NCBI GenBank assembly: GCA_963733845.1
Contig: CAVTEM010000010.1
Coordinates: forward strand, 62,001-126,000
Direction: 5' to 3'
DNA length: 64,000 nt
Source: DATFQE01 sp963733845
GTDB taxonomy: Bacteria; Actinomycetota; Thermoleophilia; Gaiellales; Gaiellaceae
In this document: positions 9,101 to 18,590 of the stretch, piece by piece
Layout of the letters: each line of letters opens with the position of its first letter
Numbering within the stretch: position 1 is the stretch's first letter
Program-made: the position numbers and the translations under genes
The notes under the pieces: generated by a model
Told to the model about the DNA's origin: nothing
The model's database searches: none
Seen by the model: the letters and a program-made list of their open reading frames with translations, nothing else

Positions 9101-9885
9101 TTCGGGCGCAGGTACGCCTCCTCGAAGCCGAAGCGGAGGATGTTGCGGTACGAGCTGCTCGGCTTGAGCGGGATCCGCTCGCCCGTCTCGGTGACGAGTC
9201 GCGTGCTGCCGGCCTCGGCCGCGTCGCGGATGCGTGCTGCGAGGAGCGCGCTCTGAGCTCCCTTGCGCCGGTGCTCGGGCTTGGTGGCGGCGAAGCAGAG
9301 GTAGCCGGTGCCGTCGTGCACGTAGAGGGCGGCCGCGCCGGCGGGGTCGTCACCGTCGTAGGCGACGTAGCAGTGCCAGCTCGTCTGCGGCAGCTGGGAG
9401 AGCCACGCGCTCGTGAACGGCTCGAGCTCGTACCCCGCCGCGACGACATCGCCGAAGTCGGCGCCTGCTTCCGGGCCGATCCTCTCCACGCGGAGGGCGG
9501 TCTCCGTCGCGGGCGGAGGCTCGACACCGCGTGTGAACTTCATCCAGGCGTACCCGTCTGTGAAGCCGCGCCGCTCGAGCTGTGCGGGGAGGTCCGAGGG
9601 CTTCGCCCGGTCGTTCAGGGAGATGTAGTAGCGCTGGTCGAGCTGGTCGAAGAACTCGGCGATCCCGTCGAGAGCCTGCTCGGTGGTGGGGCTGTCGAGC
9701 CCGAGCCCCACGACCCGGTTCAGCATCGTCGAGGTCTGGGCTCCGACGCCGGTGCAGAGGGCGCCGCCGATCTCGGCGGCCTCGATCCCGTGGCGGGCGG
9801 CGAGGTCGGGCGGCGCGGCGGCCCAGACCTCCGCCCAGGCAGTCAGCTCGACCTGCTCAGCCTGGCGCATCGGCGGCATTGTCAC
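9064..9885 (-). CDS. GNAT family N-acetyltransferase
   Basis: 273 residues. The C-terminal half carries a GNAT core: FAATKPEHRRKGAQSALLAARI matches motif A (acetyl-CoA pyrophosphate loop, here R/K-x-x-G/A), followed by YRNILRFGFEEAYLRPNY, the usual motif B end. The N-terminal half has a second, degenerate GNAT-like fold, so this may be a tandem-GNAT protein. The start may be GTG 9885 or one of two in-frame ATGs at 9879 and 9870. Substrate unknown. Confidence 0.85.
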   Translation of the reverse strand: MTMPPMRQAEQVELTAWAEVWAAAPPDLAARHGIEAAEIGGALCTGVGAQTSTMLNRVVGLGLDSPTTEQALDGIAEFFDQLDQRYYISLNDRAKPSDLPAQLERRGFTDGYAWMKFTRGVEPPPATETALRVERIGPEAGADFGDVVAAGYELEPFTSAWLSQLPQTSWHCYVAYDGDDPAGAAALYVHDGTGYLCFAATKPEHRRKGAQSALLAARIRDAAEAGSTRLVTETGERIPLKPSSSYRNILRFGFEEAYLRPNYLSPERETASR

Positions 9886-9916
9886 GCAGGTCGCGAGATC
9901 CCGCGCGCGAGGAAGC

Positions 9917-10762
9917 TCACGCCGCCGTGCGCTTGTCCACGTAGCGTCTGAGCCCGGCGTAGGACTGTTCGAGCGGCATGGCCTGCGCGTACTCGTTCGC
10001 GGCCACGCCGTCCAGGTCGGCCAGGGCCGCGTCGACGAACTCGGGCTCCTCGGCTCCGCCCGCCACCAGCGCGGTCCAGGCGTCGAGGCGGCGCTCGAGC
10101 TCGTCGAGGTGCCGCTCGACGCCGTCGAAGACGCCGAAGTGGATCAGCGCGAGACGCTCGGGCGTGCGCCGCCGGATCTCGACGACGGTCGCGTGCCAGG
10201 CCTCCACGTCGATCTCGGGCGGCGGCGTGGGCGGGAGCACGTAAGGGCTCGGCGTGATCCGGACCCCTGCCGCGTCGCCGGCGTAGAGCGTCCCGTCGCG
10301 GTCGAGGTAGCAGACGTGGTGCCCTGCGTGGCCGGGGCTCGGGAAGCACTCCAGCCCGAGCACGTCCGAGCCGACCACGTGCACGTTCTCGTCCGGCACC
10401 GGGACGATCTCCCCCCACAGCGGCCCGAGTTGGTCGCCGTACAGGCGCGAGGCGCTCGAGATCAGCTTCGAGGGATCGACGAGGTGGGGCGCGCCGACCT
10501 CGGACACGTGCACCTGCAGACCCGGGTGCTCGCGGACGAGCACGCCGGTCGCGCCCGCGTGGTCGAGGTGGATGTGCGAGAGCAGGAGGTGGCGCAGATC
10601 GGTGACGGCGAGGCCGCGCTCGTCCAGGCGGGCCCGGAGCGTGTCGACGTCCGAGGCCGGGCCGCAGTCGAACAGTGCAGGCCCGTCGTCGGTCTGGAGC
10701 ACGTAGCAGCCGATCACGCGCTCGTGCGCGAGGTGAAGCAGGTCGAGAGGCTGGACAGCCAC
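9917..10762 (-). CDS. MBL-fold metallo-hydrolase
   Basis: 281 residues of metallo-beta-lactamase fold. The HxHxDH metal motif is in SHIHLDHAGATG, and further ligands are in SPGHAGHHVCYL (His) and LYAGDAAG (bridging Asp). A C-terminal helical extension follows (residues about 195-281), a layout seen in glyoxalase-II-like hydrolases. The GTG start at 10762 lies 7 nt after a TAGGAT -10 box, so the gene probably has its own leaderless promoter immediately after the hairpin that ends the upstream M14 gene. Substrate unknown. Confidence 0.9.
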   Translation of the reverse strand: MAVQPLDLLHLAHERVIGCYVLQTDDGPALFDCGPASDVDTLRARLDERGLAVTDLRHLLLSHIHLDHAGATGVLVREHPGLQVHVSEVGAPHLVDPSKLISSASRLYGDQLGPLWGEIVPVPDENVHVVGSDVLGLECFPSPGHAGHHVCYLDRDGTLYAGDAAGVRITPSPYVLPPTPPPEIDVEAWHATVVEIRRRTPERLALIHFGVFDGVERHLDELERRLDAWTALVAGGAEEPEFVDAALADLDGVAANEYAQAMPLEQSYAGLRRYVDKRTAA

Positions 10763-10769
10763 GGGCTCG

Positions 10770-10775
10770 ATCCTA
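10770..10775 (-). promoter_or_regulatory. -10 element (TAGGAT) of the MBL hydrolase gene
   Basis: TAGGAT on the minus strand, 7 nt before the GTG at 10762; it directly abuts the hairpin at 10776-10806. Confidence 0.45.
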
Positions 10776-10806
10776 GTGAGGGGGCGGGATCGCCCCGCCC
10801 CCTCAC
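10776..10806 (-). terminator. 13-bp GC-rich hairpin after the M14 peptidase gene
   Basis: Perfect inverted repeat: arms 10776-10788 and 10794-10806 (GTGAGGGGGCGGG and its complement) with a 5-nt loop. It lies 9 nt past the M14 stop. There is no T-tract, so it is either a U-less terminator or an mRNA-end stabiliser. Confidence 0.65.
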
Positions 10807-10815
10807 GGTTTCGGT

Positions 10816-13372
10816 CTACTGGTCGGCCCAGTACGCGGCCGACGAGATCATCGGCCACTCGCGCTCCGGGTCGGCGCGGTAGAGCGGGTTCATCGCGAAC
10901 ACGGTCAGTCGAGCGGTGCCGGCCGTGTTCGTGCCATGCGCGATCACCGCCGAGGTCGGGGCGGTCGCCGACGGGGCGTCGAATGCCCACAGACCGGAGG
11001 CGAAGAAGCCGAGCGCCGGGAAGCGCCCGTCCGCAGACCACCCGGTCGGGATCGCCGTGAGCCAGGTCGGCGGATCCATGATCGCCGTGTCCTGTTCGGG
11101 ATACGCGCCGGTGATGGGGCTGCCGGAGCCACCGGTGTTGGCCCAGTAGACGATGCCGCTGCGGCCGTTGCCGCCACGGTTCGCCGACGTCAAGCCGGTC
11201 ACCTGTCCGCCGCCGGTCAGGAACGCGGCCCCGTTCGCGCCGCCGCCGATGTAGCCGCCGCCGGCGGCGAAGAACGCCGCCAGCCGCGCACGCGCGGTCA
11301 CGTTCCCGGGAGTGTTCGCCGGGTAGCCGGCCGTGCTGAAGACCACGTCGTAGTTCGCGAGCGGATCGGTCGGGGACGTGTTGAGCAGGGTCGTGCCGAC
11401 CGGATCGGCCGTGAAGCCGAGGTTCCGAAGCGACCAAACGCTCTGGTCGATCGCGTTCGCGAAGACCGCGATCCGCGGCGACCGGTCGATCGGCTCGGTA
11501 GCCGGGAGCGTTCCGGCGCGCCGGAACGTCAGCCCCCGGGCCTTACCCGCCGCGTCGATCGCCGTCGAAGTCCGCGGCCGAGAAGATCGCGCTTCCGGCT
11601 GCGAGCGTGCCGCCGCCTGCGGCCGGGAACGAGGCGAGTGCAAGCCGCGCGGTGACACCGTCGGCGAGCAGGTCGTTGAGCGTCCGCACGGCGGTCGGCG
11701 AGTCGATCGCCAACGCGTAGTCAGTGGCCTTGCCCTTCTCGACGCCGCCCTTGAGCTTGGCCGGCTTCTTCACCTCGTGCTTCCACGGCTTGAACGTGGC
11801 GCCGTCCGGGATCGTGACGACGTCGGCGCCCCACAGGTAACCGTGGCTCCACGACGCCGGCGGTGCGTAGAGGACGCTGATCTGCGCGGAGATGTCGGTG
11901 CCGAGCGAGAGCGCCGTGTCGGCGAGACCGCGCCTCGGCTGGGCCATGAAGACGACGTACGAGCCGTCCTCGAACGTCTGGCCGCCGAAGCGGTAGTCCG
12001 AGGTGATCTCGTGGACCTCGATGTCGTTGAACAGGAGGAACTCGACGAGGCGGTTCGCCTCCGCGTCGCTGCGCTGGCCCGCCCCACGCGGGATCACGTA
12101 CGCCTGCGGATAGTCGGTCATCCAGTTGTTCGCGACGTCGAACGGCGGCGGGCAGCAGTCGGGCCGTGGTGCGTCCGTGTCCCCGCGCTGGTAGATCGTG
12201 ATCATGTCGCTGTAGAGCTCGTGCCGGTTCTCGACGTCGTAGAGCAGCGTCGACCAGCTGACCGTGTACTGCGCCTGCCGCGAGCCGACGCGACCGCCGC
12301 AGCTGGTGCCCTGGCACATCTCGACCGTCGAGCTGTTCAGGCCCACGTGCTGGTGGTACATCGGCGCGTAGAACGGGCCCCAGTCGTCCCAGCCCTCAGC
12401 GATCGCGGGGCCGGGGAACCGTCCGTCCGAGCACGGCTGGCCCGCGGGCGGGATGTCCTCGTCGGGATCGGAGCACCAGTCGTTGATCGGACGCTGGATC
12501 TGCTGGCCGATCGCGTTCATCGCGGCCTCGTTCGCGTCGATCCGCGCCTGGTTCCACTTCAGCCACATGTCGTACTCGATGCTCGGGTTGTGCGGCTTCG
12601 TCGTCGCCTCGATCAGCGTCGGGGTGACGTAGCCGTGCAGGTCGAGCATGTCCGGCGCGAACCAGCGCTTCATGATCGAGATCGAGTTCTTCGTCTCGGA
12701 CTGCGACTGGGTCATGAAGTCGCGGTTGAGGTCGAAGCCGTTGCCGTTCGCCCGAGTGCCCGCGACGCGGCCGTCCGGGTTCTGGATCGGGTTGAAGATC
12801 ACGATCGCGTGGTCGAGGATCGCGTCGACCTCCGCGTCGGTCCCGTACGGCGTCAGCGCCAGCCGTTCGATGACCTGCATCGACGCGTCCACGCCCTCGT
12901 ACTCGTTGCCGTGGATTCCGCCTTGGATGAAGAGCGGGATCTTGAAGTCGTAGCCGTACTTGAGGAAGCTCCGGATCTGCTCCTGGGCGTACTTCGGGTC
13001 GTCGAGCGCGTCCTCGTGGATGTCCTTCCAGTTCTTGAAGTCCGTGCGCTGCTGCTTCGTCTCGCGCGCGTTGATGACGACCTCGTACATGTCGCGGCCG
13101 GTCGCTGACTGCCCGACGACCTGAACACTCATGCGGCCGTCGCTGCGTGCTGCGATGTCCGCGAGCGTGCAGCCGATCGCGTAGTAGGGAATGTGCGGGA
13201 AGCTTCCGGCCGGGTGAGTCGGGCTCGTCCCGTCCGGCAGGCTCCCGGCGACGTCGGGCTCGGGCGTGCCGCACCACGGCGGCGCGATCTCGGCTGCGGC
13301 GTTGCCCGCGAGCGTCAGCGGCGCCGCTAGCAGTCCGAGCGTGAGCAGTAAGTACAGACGAATTCGAGGCAC
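10816..13372 (-). CDS. Secreted zinc carboxypeptidase (M14 family), frameshifted as sequenced
   Basis: Exported M14 metallopeptidase. The GTG start at 13372 opens a signal peptide (PRIRLYLLLTLGLLAAPLTL, cleavage near AEIA). Zinc ligands are H154 and E157 in GGIHGNEYEG, with a likely third His in DLHGYVTP; NPDGR and FDLNRDF are typical M14 segments. The frame breaks near 11565: the first frame stops at 11543, while the next frame continues the same protein from TAIDAAGKARGL to the stop at 10816, which fits one extra base. The 250-residue C-terminal part contains an ADP/GATase-like glycine-rich region (AAGGGYIGGG). The natural protein would be about 850 residues. Substrate peptides unknown. Confidence 0.85.
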
Positions 13373-13419
13373 GGCGGCGCCCCTCTCTGACCCCGAGTGA
13401 CTCTCCCGACGCGACTCTA

Positions 13420-14571
13420 CTAGGCGTTCGCGGTCGCGGGCGACCCGACGAACGCAGCCTCGAGGTCGGCCACCAGGTCGTCGGCCGACTCGATCCCGAC
13501 CGACAGCCGGATCAGGTTCTTGGGCACGGCGATCGAGGAGTCGGCCGTCGAGGCGTGTGTCATCCGGCCGGGATGCTCGATCAGGCTCTCCACTCCGCCG
13601 AGGCTCTCGGCGAGCTTGAAGATCTTGGTGCGCGCGACGAGCGCGAGGGCGTCCTCCTCGGTCCCGGCGAGGAACGAGACCATGCCGCCGAAGTCGCTCA
13701 TCTGCCGAGCGGCGATGTCGTGGCCGGGATGGGTGGGGAGACCGGGGTAGAGGACGCGCTCGACCTCGGCGTGCTCGTCCAGGAAGGCCGCGACCTGACG
13801 GGCGTTCTCGCAATGGGCGCGCATCCTCACGGCGAGCGTCTTGACGCCGCGCAGCGCGAGCCAGCAGTCGAACGGCCCCGGAATCGCGCCGAGCGACTTC
13901 TGCAGGAAGTAGAGGCGCTCGGCGATGGTCGGGTCGTTCGTGCACACGAAGCCGCCGATGATGTCGGAGTGGCCGCTGATGTACTTCGTGGTCGAGTGCA
14001 GGACGATGTCCGCGCCGTGCTCGAGCGGCCGCTGCAGGTATGGCGAGGCGAACGTGTTGTCGACGACGACGATCGCCCCGACCGCGTGCGCAGCCTCGGC
14101 GGCGGCGCGGATGTCGATCACGTTCAGCATCGGGTTCGTCGGCGTCTCCAGCCAGACGATCCGCGTGCGCTCGTCGAGGTGGGCGGTGAGGTTCGTGTTG
14201 ATCTCGGCCGCGGGGATGAATTCGAACGCATAGCCCTTGGGCTCGTACACCTGCGAGAACATCCGGTAGACGCCGCCGTAGACGTCGTTGACAGCGACGA
14301 CGCGCTCGCCCGGGTTGACCAGGTGCATCAGCGTCGTCGTCGCGGCGATCCCGGACGAGTACGCGACCCCGTGCTCGGCCCCCTCGAGCGAGGCGAGCAC
14401 GGTCTGCAGCGCGGTCCGGGTCGGGTTGCCGACGCGCGAGTAGTCGTACCCCTTGTTGACGCCGACGGCATCCTGCACGTACGTCGACGTCTGGTAGATC
14501 GGCGTGGTGAGCGCGCCCGTGGCGGGGTCCGGCTGCTGCCCCTCGTGGATAGCCCGTGTCTCGAAGTCCAT
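13420..14571 (-). CDS. metB: Cystathionine gamma-synthase / gamma-lyase-type PLP enzyme
   Basis: A 383-residue Cys/Met-metabolism PLP enzyme. It has the start MDFETRAIHEGQQPDPATGA, YSRVGNPTR, SSGIAA, VVDNTFASPYLQ, the PLP lysine K196 in STTKYISGHSD, and SLGGVESLIEHP near the C-terminus. These place it in the CGS/CGL family; gamma-synthase and gamma-lyase activities cannot be told apart by eye. The ATG at 14571 sits 8 nt after a TAGAAT -10 box. With the CBS gene at 18591-19988 it would allow interconversion of homocysteine and cysteine through cystathionine. It is divergent from the methyltransferase gene with a 22-nt gap. Confidence 0.93.
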   Translation of the reverse strand: MDFETRAIHEGQQPDPATGALTTPIYQTSTYVQDAVGVNKGYDYSRVGNPTRTALQTVLASLEGAEHGVAYSSGIAATTTLMHLVNPGERVVAVNDVYGGVYRMFSQVYEPKGYAFEFIPAAEINTNLTAHLDERTRIVWLETPTNPMLNVIDIRAAAEAAHAVGAIVVVDNTFASPYLQRPLEHGADIVLHSTTKYISGHSDIIGGFVCTNDPTIAERLYFLQKSLGAIPGPFDCWLALRGVKTLAVRMRAHCENARQVAAFLDEHAEVERVLYPGLPTHPGHDIAARQMSDFGGMVSFLAGTEEDALALVARTKIFKLAESLGGVESLIEHPGRMTHASTADSSIAVPKNLIRLSVGIESADDLVADLEAAFVGSPATANA

Positions 14572-14579
14572 CTTCGGCG

Positions 14580-14585
14580 ATTCTA
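14580..14585 (-). promoter_or_regulatory. -10 element (TAGAAT) of the CGS-type gene
   Basis: TAGAAT on the minus strand ends 8 nt before the ATG at 14571; the best match to TATAAT among the leaderless promoters here. Confidence 0.5.
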
Positions 14586-14593
14586 GACACGGC

Positions 14594-15178
14594 ATGGACC
14601 TGCACGGACTCGCGCTCAGGGAGCTGCCGCCGCCGCCCGCCCGGGTGCTCGAGGTCGGCTGCGGCAACGGCCGGTTGGCCCTGGCGCTCGCGGCAGACGG
14701 CTTCGACGTGCTCGCGGTCGACCCGAAGGCACCGAGCGGCGGGATCTTCCGGCAGACCACGATCGAGGAGCTCGGTGACGAGGGCCCGTTCGACGCGGCG
14801 GTGGCCTCGCTCTCGCTTCACCACGTGGCCGACCTGGGCGTGGCGATCGGACGGGTCCATTCGCTGCTGCGGCCGGCCGGGCCGTTCGTCGTGCGGGAGT
14901 TCGCCTGGGATCACGTGGACGAGCCGACCGCGCGCTGGGACTACCGGCGGCGCGGCAAGGAGGGCGGGCTCGCCGAGTGGCGGGGCGAGCACCACCATCT
15001 GCACGGCTTCGCGGCTCTGCGCTCGGCGCTGGACCGGCGCTTCCGCGAGCGCTCGTTCGCCTGGGGGCCGTACCTCGCGGAGTACGAGCCGGGCGAGGGC
15101 GACGAGGGCGAGGAGCGCCGGCTGATCGAGTCCGGCGAGATCCGCGCGGTCGGCTTCCTCTACGTGGGCCTGGCGTAG
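14594..15178 (+). CDS. Class I SAM-dependent methyltransferase
   Basis: A 194-residue Rossmann-fold methyltransferase. Motif I is VLEVGCGNGRLALALA, the acidic loop is VLAVDPKAP, and the post-motif IV region is SLSLHHVADL. The ATG at 14594 gives a compact protein; the longer upstream frame is antisense to the CGS gene. Substrate unknown. It overlaps the convergent glycosylase gene by 19 nt. Confidence 0.88.
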   Translation: MDLHGLALRELPPPPARVLEVGCGNGRLALALAADGFDVLAVDPKAPSGGIFRQTTIEELGDEGPFDAAVASLSLHHVADLGVAIGRVHSLLRPAGPFVVREFAWDHVDEPTARWDYRRRGKEGGLAEWRGEHHHLHGFAALRSALDRRFRERSFAWGPYLAEYEPGEGDEGEERRLIESGEIRAVGFLYVGLA

Positions 15179-16296
15179 GCGACGTCGCCCGCCCCGAGCC
15201 ACTCGGCCAGCTCGGCGACCGCCGTCTTCAGCGCGGGCCGCGCAGCTTTGGGAGCGCCAGGCTCCCAGTGCACGGCGTTGATGCGCAGGACGCCGGTCTT
15301 GCGGTCGAACAGCGGGTCGATGCGGCCGACCAACTCGTGCCCGTGCAGGAACGGGAGGACGAAGTAGCCGTACTCGCGTTTCGCCTTGGGGACGTAGATC
15401 TCGAGCCGGAAGCGAAAGCCGAACAGCTCCTCGGTGCGGTCGCGGTAGTAGACGAGCTTGTCGAAGGGCGACAGCAACGTCGAGCGCGGCTCTCCGGGAC
15501 CGCGCTCGAGCAGCTCGGCATGGGCGAGCCAGTCGCCGGCGAGGCCCTCGATCTCGACACCGACGAAGCGGCCCTCGCGGATCAGCGCCTTGAGAGCGCG
15601 CTCGCGGCCGGGAACCCAGCCGTCGAAGACCCTGCCGAACTCGTCCGAGCGCGCAACTCCGAGCCAGCGCAGCTGCCTGTCGAGCACACGCCTGGCGATC
15701 TCGCCTGCCGGCAGCTTCGGAGCGTCGGTGGGGAAGACGCGCTCGGCGATGTCCCACAGACGTTCGTTGCCGTCGCGCCTCGCGATGCCGATCCTGCCGC
15801 CGTCCCACAGGGTCTCGAGCATGATCCCGAGGCTCTTGCCGTCGTTCCAGCCGCCGGTCTTCCAGGGGAGCTCGGCGCGGTCCTCGAGCTCACGCGAGAG
15901 CAGCGGCCCGCGCCGACGCAGCTCGCGCAGGACGTAGCGGCGGAAGCCGCCGTTGGCGGCCAGCCATTCGCGGATGTAGTTGGAGCGCGCGTACGCGCCG
16001 CGCGGATACCGCCGCATCGTCTCCCGATGGATCGCGTAGTCCGAGGCGGGGACGATGTGGGCCCAGTAGTCGAACAGCTCGCGCGTCTCCCACCGCAGCC
16101 GGTCGAGCTCCGCGAGGTCGTAGTTCCCGAGCCGGCTCCAGAGCACGAGGCGCTCGCTGCGCGCGACCGCGCTCGTGGGGTCCATCTGGAGCGAGCCCAA
16201 CCGCTCGACGACGTCGAGGATCGAGCGCGGCTGTGGCGAGTCGAGCAGCTGGCCGGCGACGGCGAGCTTGCGCGCCTCGGCGATCGTCAGCTTCAC
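15160..16296 (-). CDS. Winged-helix DNA glycosylase, AlkZ/YcaQ (HTH_42) family
   Basis: 378 residues of the HTH_42 superfamily, whose members unhook DNA interstrand crosslinks or remove bulky alkylated bases. Near the N-terminus SLQMDP supplies a Q37-x-D39 motif, the QxD variant described for the Streptomyces AlkZ branch, rather than the QxQ of E. coli YcaQ. Other family landmarks are WETRELFDYWAH, LLSPFDKLVYYRDRTEELF and YVPKAKREYGYFVLP. The GTG start at 16296 overlaps the stop of the upstream HEVYPGHH gene by 4 nt. It is the last gene of the CBS-led unit. It could protect against self-made or environmental genotoxins, but no biosynthetic cluster is present. Confidence 0.85.
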   Translation of the reverse strand: MKLTIAEARKLAVAGQLLDSPQPRSILDVVERLGSLQMDPTSAVARSERLVLWSRLGNYDLAELDRLRWETRELFDYWAHIVPASDYAIHRETMRRYPRGAYARSNYIREWLAANGGFRRYVLRELRRRGPLLSRELEDRAELPWKTGGWNDGKSLGIMLETLWDGGRIGIARRDGNERLWDIAERVFPTDAPKLPAGEIARRVLDRQLRWLGVARSDEFGRVFDGWVPGRERALKALIREGRFVGVEIEGLAGDWLAHAELLERGPGEPRSTLLSPFDKLVYYRDRTEELFGFRFRLEIYVPKAKREYGYFVLPFLHGHELVGRIDPLFDRKTGVLRINAVHWEPGAPKAARPALKTAVAELAEWLGAGDVAYARPT

Positions 16297-17435
16297 GGGG
16301 CGAGGTCGCTCGGCGTGAGCGGTTCGCGGAGCAGCCGCGCGAAGCGTGTGGAATCCCCCGCCACGAACCGCTTCGCGAGGTCGTACCCCGCCGGGTAGCA
16401 GAAGGAGTAGATCGGCCAGGCGCCGTCGAGCAGTCGCAGCCCCTTCTCGATCAACGCGTCCGGGCCGATCAGCCAGCGGCGCGCGTACGGACGTGCCTCC
16501 TCGCGGGTGATGTTGCCCTCGGCAAGCATCCGCACGAGGTTCGGGCCCACGGACGACAGCGTCCGTTGCGTTGCGCGGACCACGGCCGCTCCGTCGGCGT
16601 CGTAGACGATTCCGAAAGGCTCGAGGATCGCGGCGCCGACGCGGTCGGCGTCGTCGCCGAGGAGCGCCTCGTGCGCCAGCGTGGCGATGCCCTCGGCGAC
16701 GAGGGACTGCGGCGTCGGGAAGAGCGCAATCGCCAGCTCCAGCCGACCTTGCTGGATCAACGGCTCCTTGAACAGGTGCTCGGTGTGGTGGCCCGGATAG
16801 ACCTCGTGCGTGACGAGCTCGAACAGCCGGTACGACGGGATCGGCAGGTCCACGCTGATCGAAATGCGCGTGTGGAGGTCGCCTAGGTAGTCGCAGAAGC
16901 CGCCCCACGGCTTCCCCGTCTCGAGCACGAAGTCAACCCGGTCACCGTCCGGCAGGCCGACGAGCGCATCGGTCCTCGCGCGGAGCTCGGCGGCGAGCGC
17001 GTCGAGCCCCGGCGCGATCAGGGCCGCGGGCACCTGTTGCGATTCCCGCCACGCCACGAAGCGCTCGTGGAGGGAACCGTCGCCGGGCAATGCTTCGTCG
17101 AGCTGCGCGTGGGCGGCGGCGAACTCGTCCTCGGGCACGAGCGCAGCGTCGATCTGGTGGCAGCGGCGAACGAGCTCGTCGAACAGGATCTGCTCACCCG
17201 CGAACCAGCGGCACGCGGCTTCGAGGCCGATCAGCTGGGCCCCGAGCCACTCGTTGTCGGCGCCGACCTCGTCCAGCAGGCGCGCCGCATCGTCGGCGAT
17301 CGCCTCGTACGACGGCGGCTCCTCCGCGTCGACCTGCGCACGCAACTCGGGTGGTCCCGTGTAGCTGTCGATCAACTCCGGCTGGAGCCGGGCGAAGCGG
17401 AGCGCGAGCTCGAGGTATCTAGCTGCGGCGGTCAG
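16293..17435 (-). CDS. DUF885-like HEVYPGHH putative zinc metalloprotein, copy 2
   Basis: About 380 residues. The central motif LVTHEVYPGHHTEH has the HExxH-like and PGHH features of DUF885/M3-like gluzincin relatives; a downstream Glu in SLVAEGIATLAHE could be the third ligand. No signal peptide is visible. There is no ATG, GTG or TTG at the natural start: a CTG at 17435 overlaps the TGA of the upstream copy (CTGA), the same 4-nt overlap used elsewhere in the window. It is a tandem paralogue of 17432-18577. Peptidase activity is inference; substrate unknown. Confidence 0.8.
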   Translation of the reverse strand: MTAAARYLELALRFARLQPELIDSYTGPPELRAQVDAEEPPSYEAIADDAARLLDEVGADNEWLGAQLIGLEAACRWFAGEQILFDELVRRCHQIDAALVPEDEFAAAHAQLDEALPGDGSLHERFVAWRESQQVPAALIAPGLDALAAELRARTDALVGLPDGDRVDFVLETGKPWGGFCDYLGDLHTRISISVDLPIPSYRLFELVTHEVYPGHHTEHLFKEPLIQQGRLELAIALFPTPQSLVAEGIATLAHEALLGDDADRVGAAILEPFGIVYDADGAAVVRATQRTLSSVGPNLVRMLAEGNITREEARPYARRWLIGPDALIEKGLRLLDGAWPIYSFCYPAGYDLAKRFVAGDSTRFARLLREPLTPSDLAP

Positions 17436-18577
17436 GCCGCCAGATCCTCCGGTGTCAGCTGCTCGCCGAGCAGGCGGCGGAAGCGGGCGGGATCGCCGGC
17501 GACGAACGTGCGCGCGAGCTCCTGTCCGGCCGAGTAGGAGACGGCGTAGGGCGGCCAGGGATTGTCGAGATAGAACGTGGCCGCCTTGTCGATGATCTCG
17601 TCGGGGTCGATCAGCCAGCGCCGAAGGTAGGGTCGCGCCTCGTCGCGCGCAAGTCCGCCCTCGGCCACCAGCTGGACGACGTTCGACCCCGACCCAGTCG
17701 AGGGTGTCGTCGGCGGCACGGACGACGGCCGCCGTGTCGGGGTCGTAGGCAATCCCGAGCGGACGCAGGATCTCGGCGGCGACCTGCTGGGCGTCCGCAC
17801 CGAGGAGCGACTTCCCGCCCGATCGTCGCGATGCCCTCGGCCACGACCGCCTGCGGAGTCGGGATAGAGGTAGATCGCGAGCTCGGTTCTCGCCTGCTCG
17901 ACGAGCAGCGGCTCCTTGCAGACGTGATCGGTGTGATGGCCCGGATAGACCTCGTGGGTGACGAGCTCGAACAGCTGGGTCGACGGCATCGGCAGGTCGA
18001 CGTTGATCGAGACCCGTGTGCGCAGGTTGCCGAGGTAGTCGGCGAACCCGGACCACGGCACGTCCGTCACCAGCTCGAACTCCACCTCGTCGTCGGGGAG
18101 CTCGACCAGAGCCGCCGTTCGCTCGCGCAGCTCGGCGGCGAGTGCCTCCAGCCCCGGGCGGATCAATGCCGGCGCGACGAGCTGGGTCTCGCGCCAGGCC
18201 CTGTAGCGCTCGGGCAGCGCGCCCTTGCCGGGTAGGGCGTCGTCGAGCCGGGCGTGAACCGCCGCGAACTCGTCCTCCGGGACGAGCCGGGCCTCGACCT
18301 GGTGACAGCGGCGCACCTGCTCCGCGTACGGGAGCTCGTCGCCCGCGAAGCAGCGGCACGCGGTCTCGAGCGCCGTCAGCTGCGCGCTCAACCAGCGGCG
18401 GCGGGCGTCGTCGGGCTCGGTCTCGGCGACCGCAGCCTCGAGCTCGGCCGCCTGCTCGGCCAGCCGCTCGTAGCCGGTCGGCGGCTCGGCGTCGACGCGC
18501 GCCTTCAGCTCCGGGGGCCCGCAGTAGCTGTCGATCAGGTCGGGCTGCAGCCGACCGAACCGCAGGGCCAGCTCCAG
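17432..18577 (-). CDS. DUF885-like HEVYPGHH putative zinc metalloprotein, copy 1, three frameshifts
   Basis: Tandem paralogue of the downstream gene, aligned along its whole length (ELALRFGRLQPDLIDSY at the start, LVTHEVYPGHHTDH in the middle, AGQELARTFVAGDPARF at the end). As sequenced, the frame changes near 17862 (CCC where CC fits), near 17810 (one extra base) and near 17690 (GGGG where GGG fits). All are +1, so the original frame is restored for the last 80 residues. Removing those three bases restores AVVAEGIATIGREALLGADAQQ and DWVGSNVVQLV, matching copy 2. The start is uncertain: a CTG at 18577 follows GGGGAG by 6 nt, and there is no ATG/GTG/TTG upstream. The gene directly follows the CBS stop. 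Confidence 0.72.
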   Translation of the reverse strand: MELALRFGRLQPDLIDSYCGPPELKARVDAEPPTGYERLAEQAAELEAAVAETEPDDARRRWLSAQLTALETACRCFAGDELPYAEQVRRCHQVEARLVPEDEFAAVHARLDDALPGKGALPERYRAWRETQLVAPALIRPGLEALAAELRERTAALVELPDDEVEFELVTDVPWSGFADYLGNLRTRVSINVDLPMPSTQLFELVTHEVYPGHHTDHVCKEPLLVEQARTELAIYLYPDSAGGRGRGHRDDRAGSRSSVRTPSRSPPRSCVRSGLPTTPTRRPSSVPPTTPSTGSGSNVVQLVAEGGLARDEARPYLRRWLIDPDEIIDKAATFYLDNPWPPYAVSYSAGQELARTFVAGDPARFRRLLGEQLTPEDLAA

Positions 18578-18590
18578 GTACTTCTCCCCG

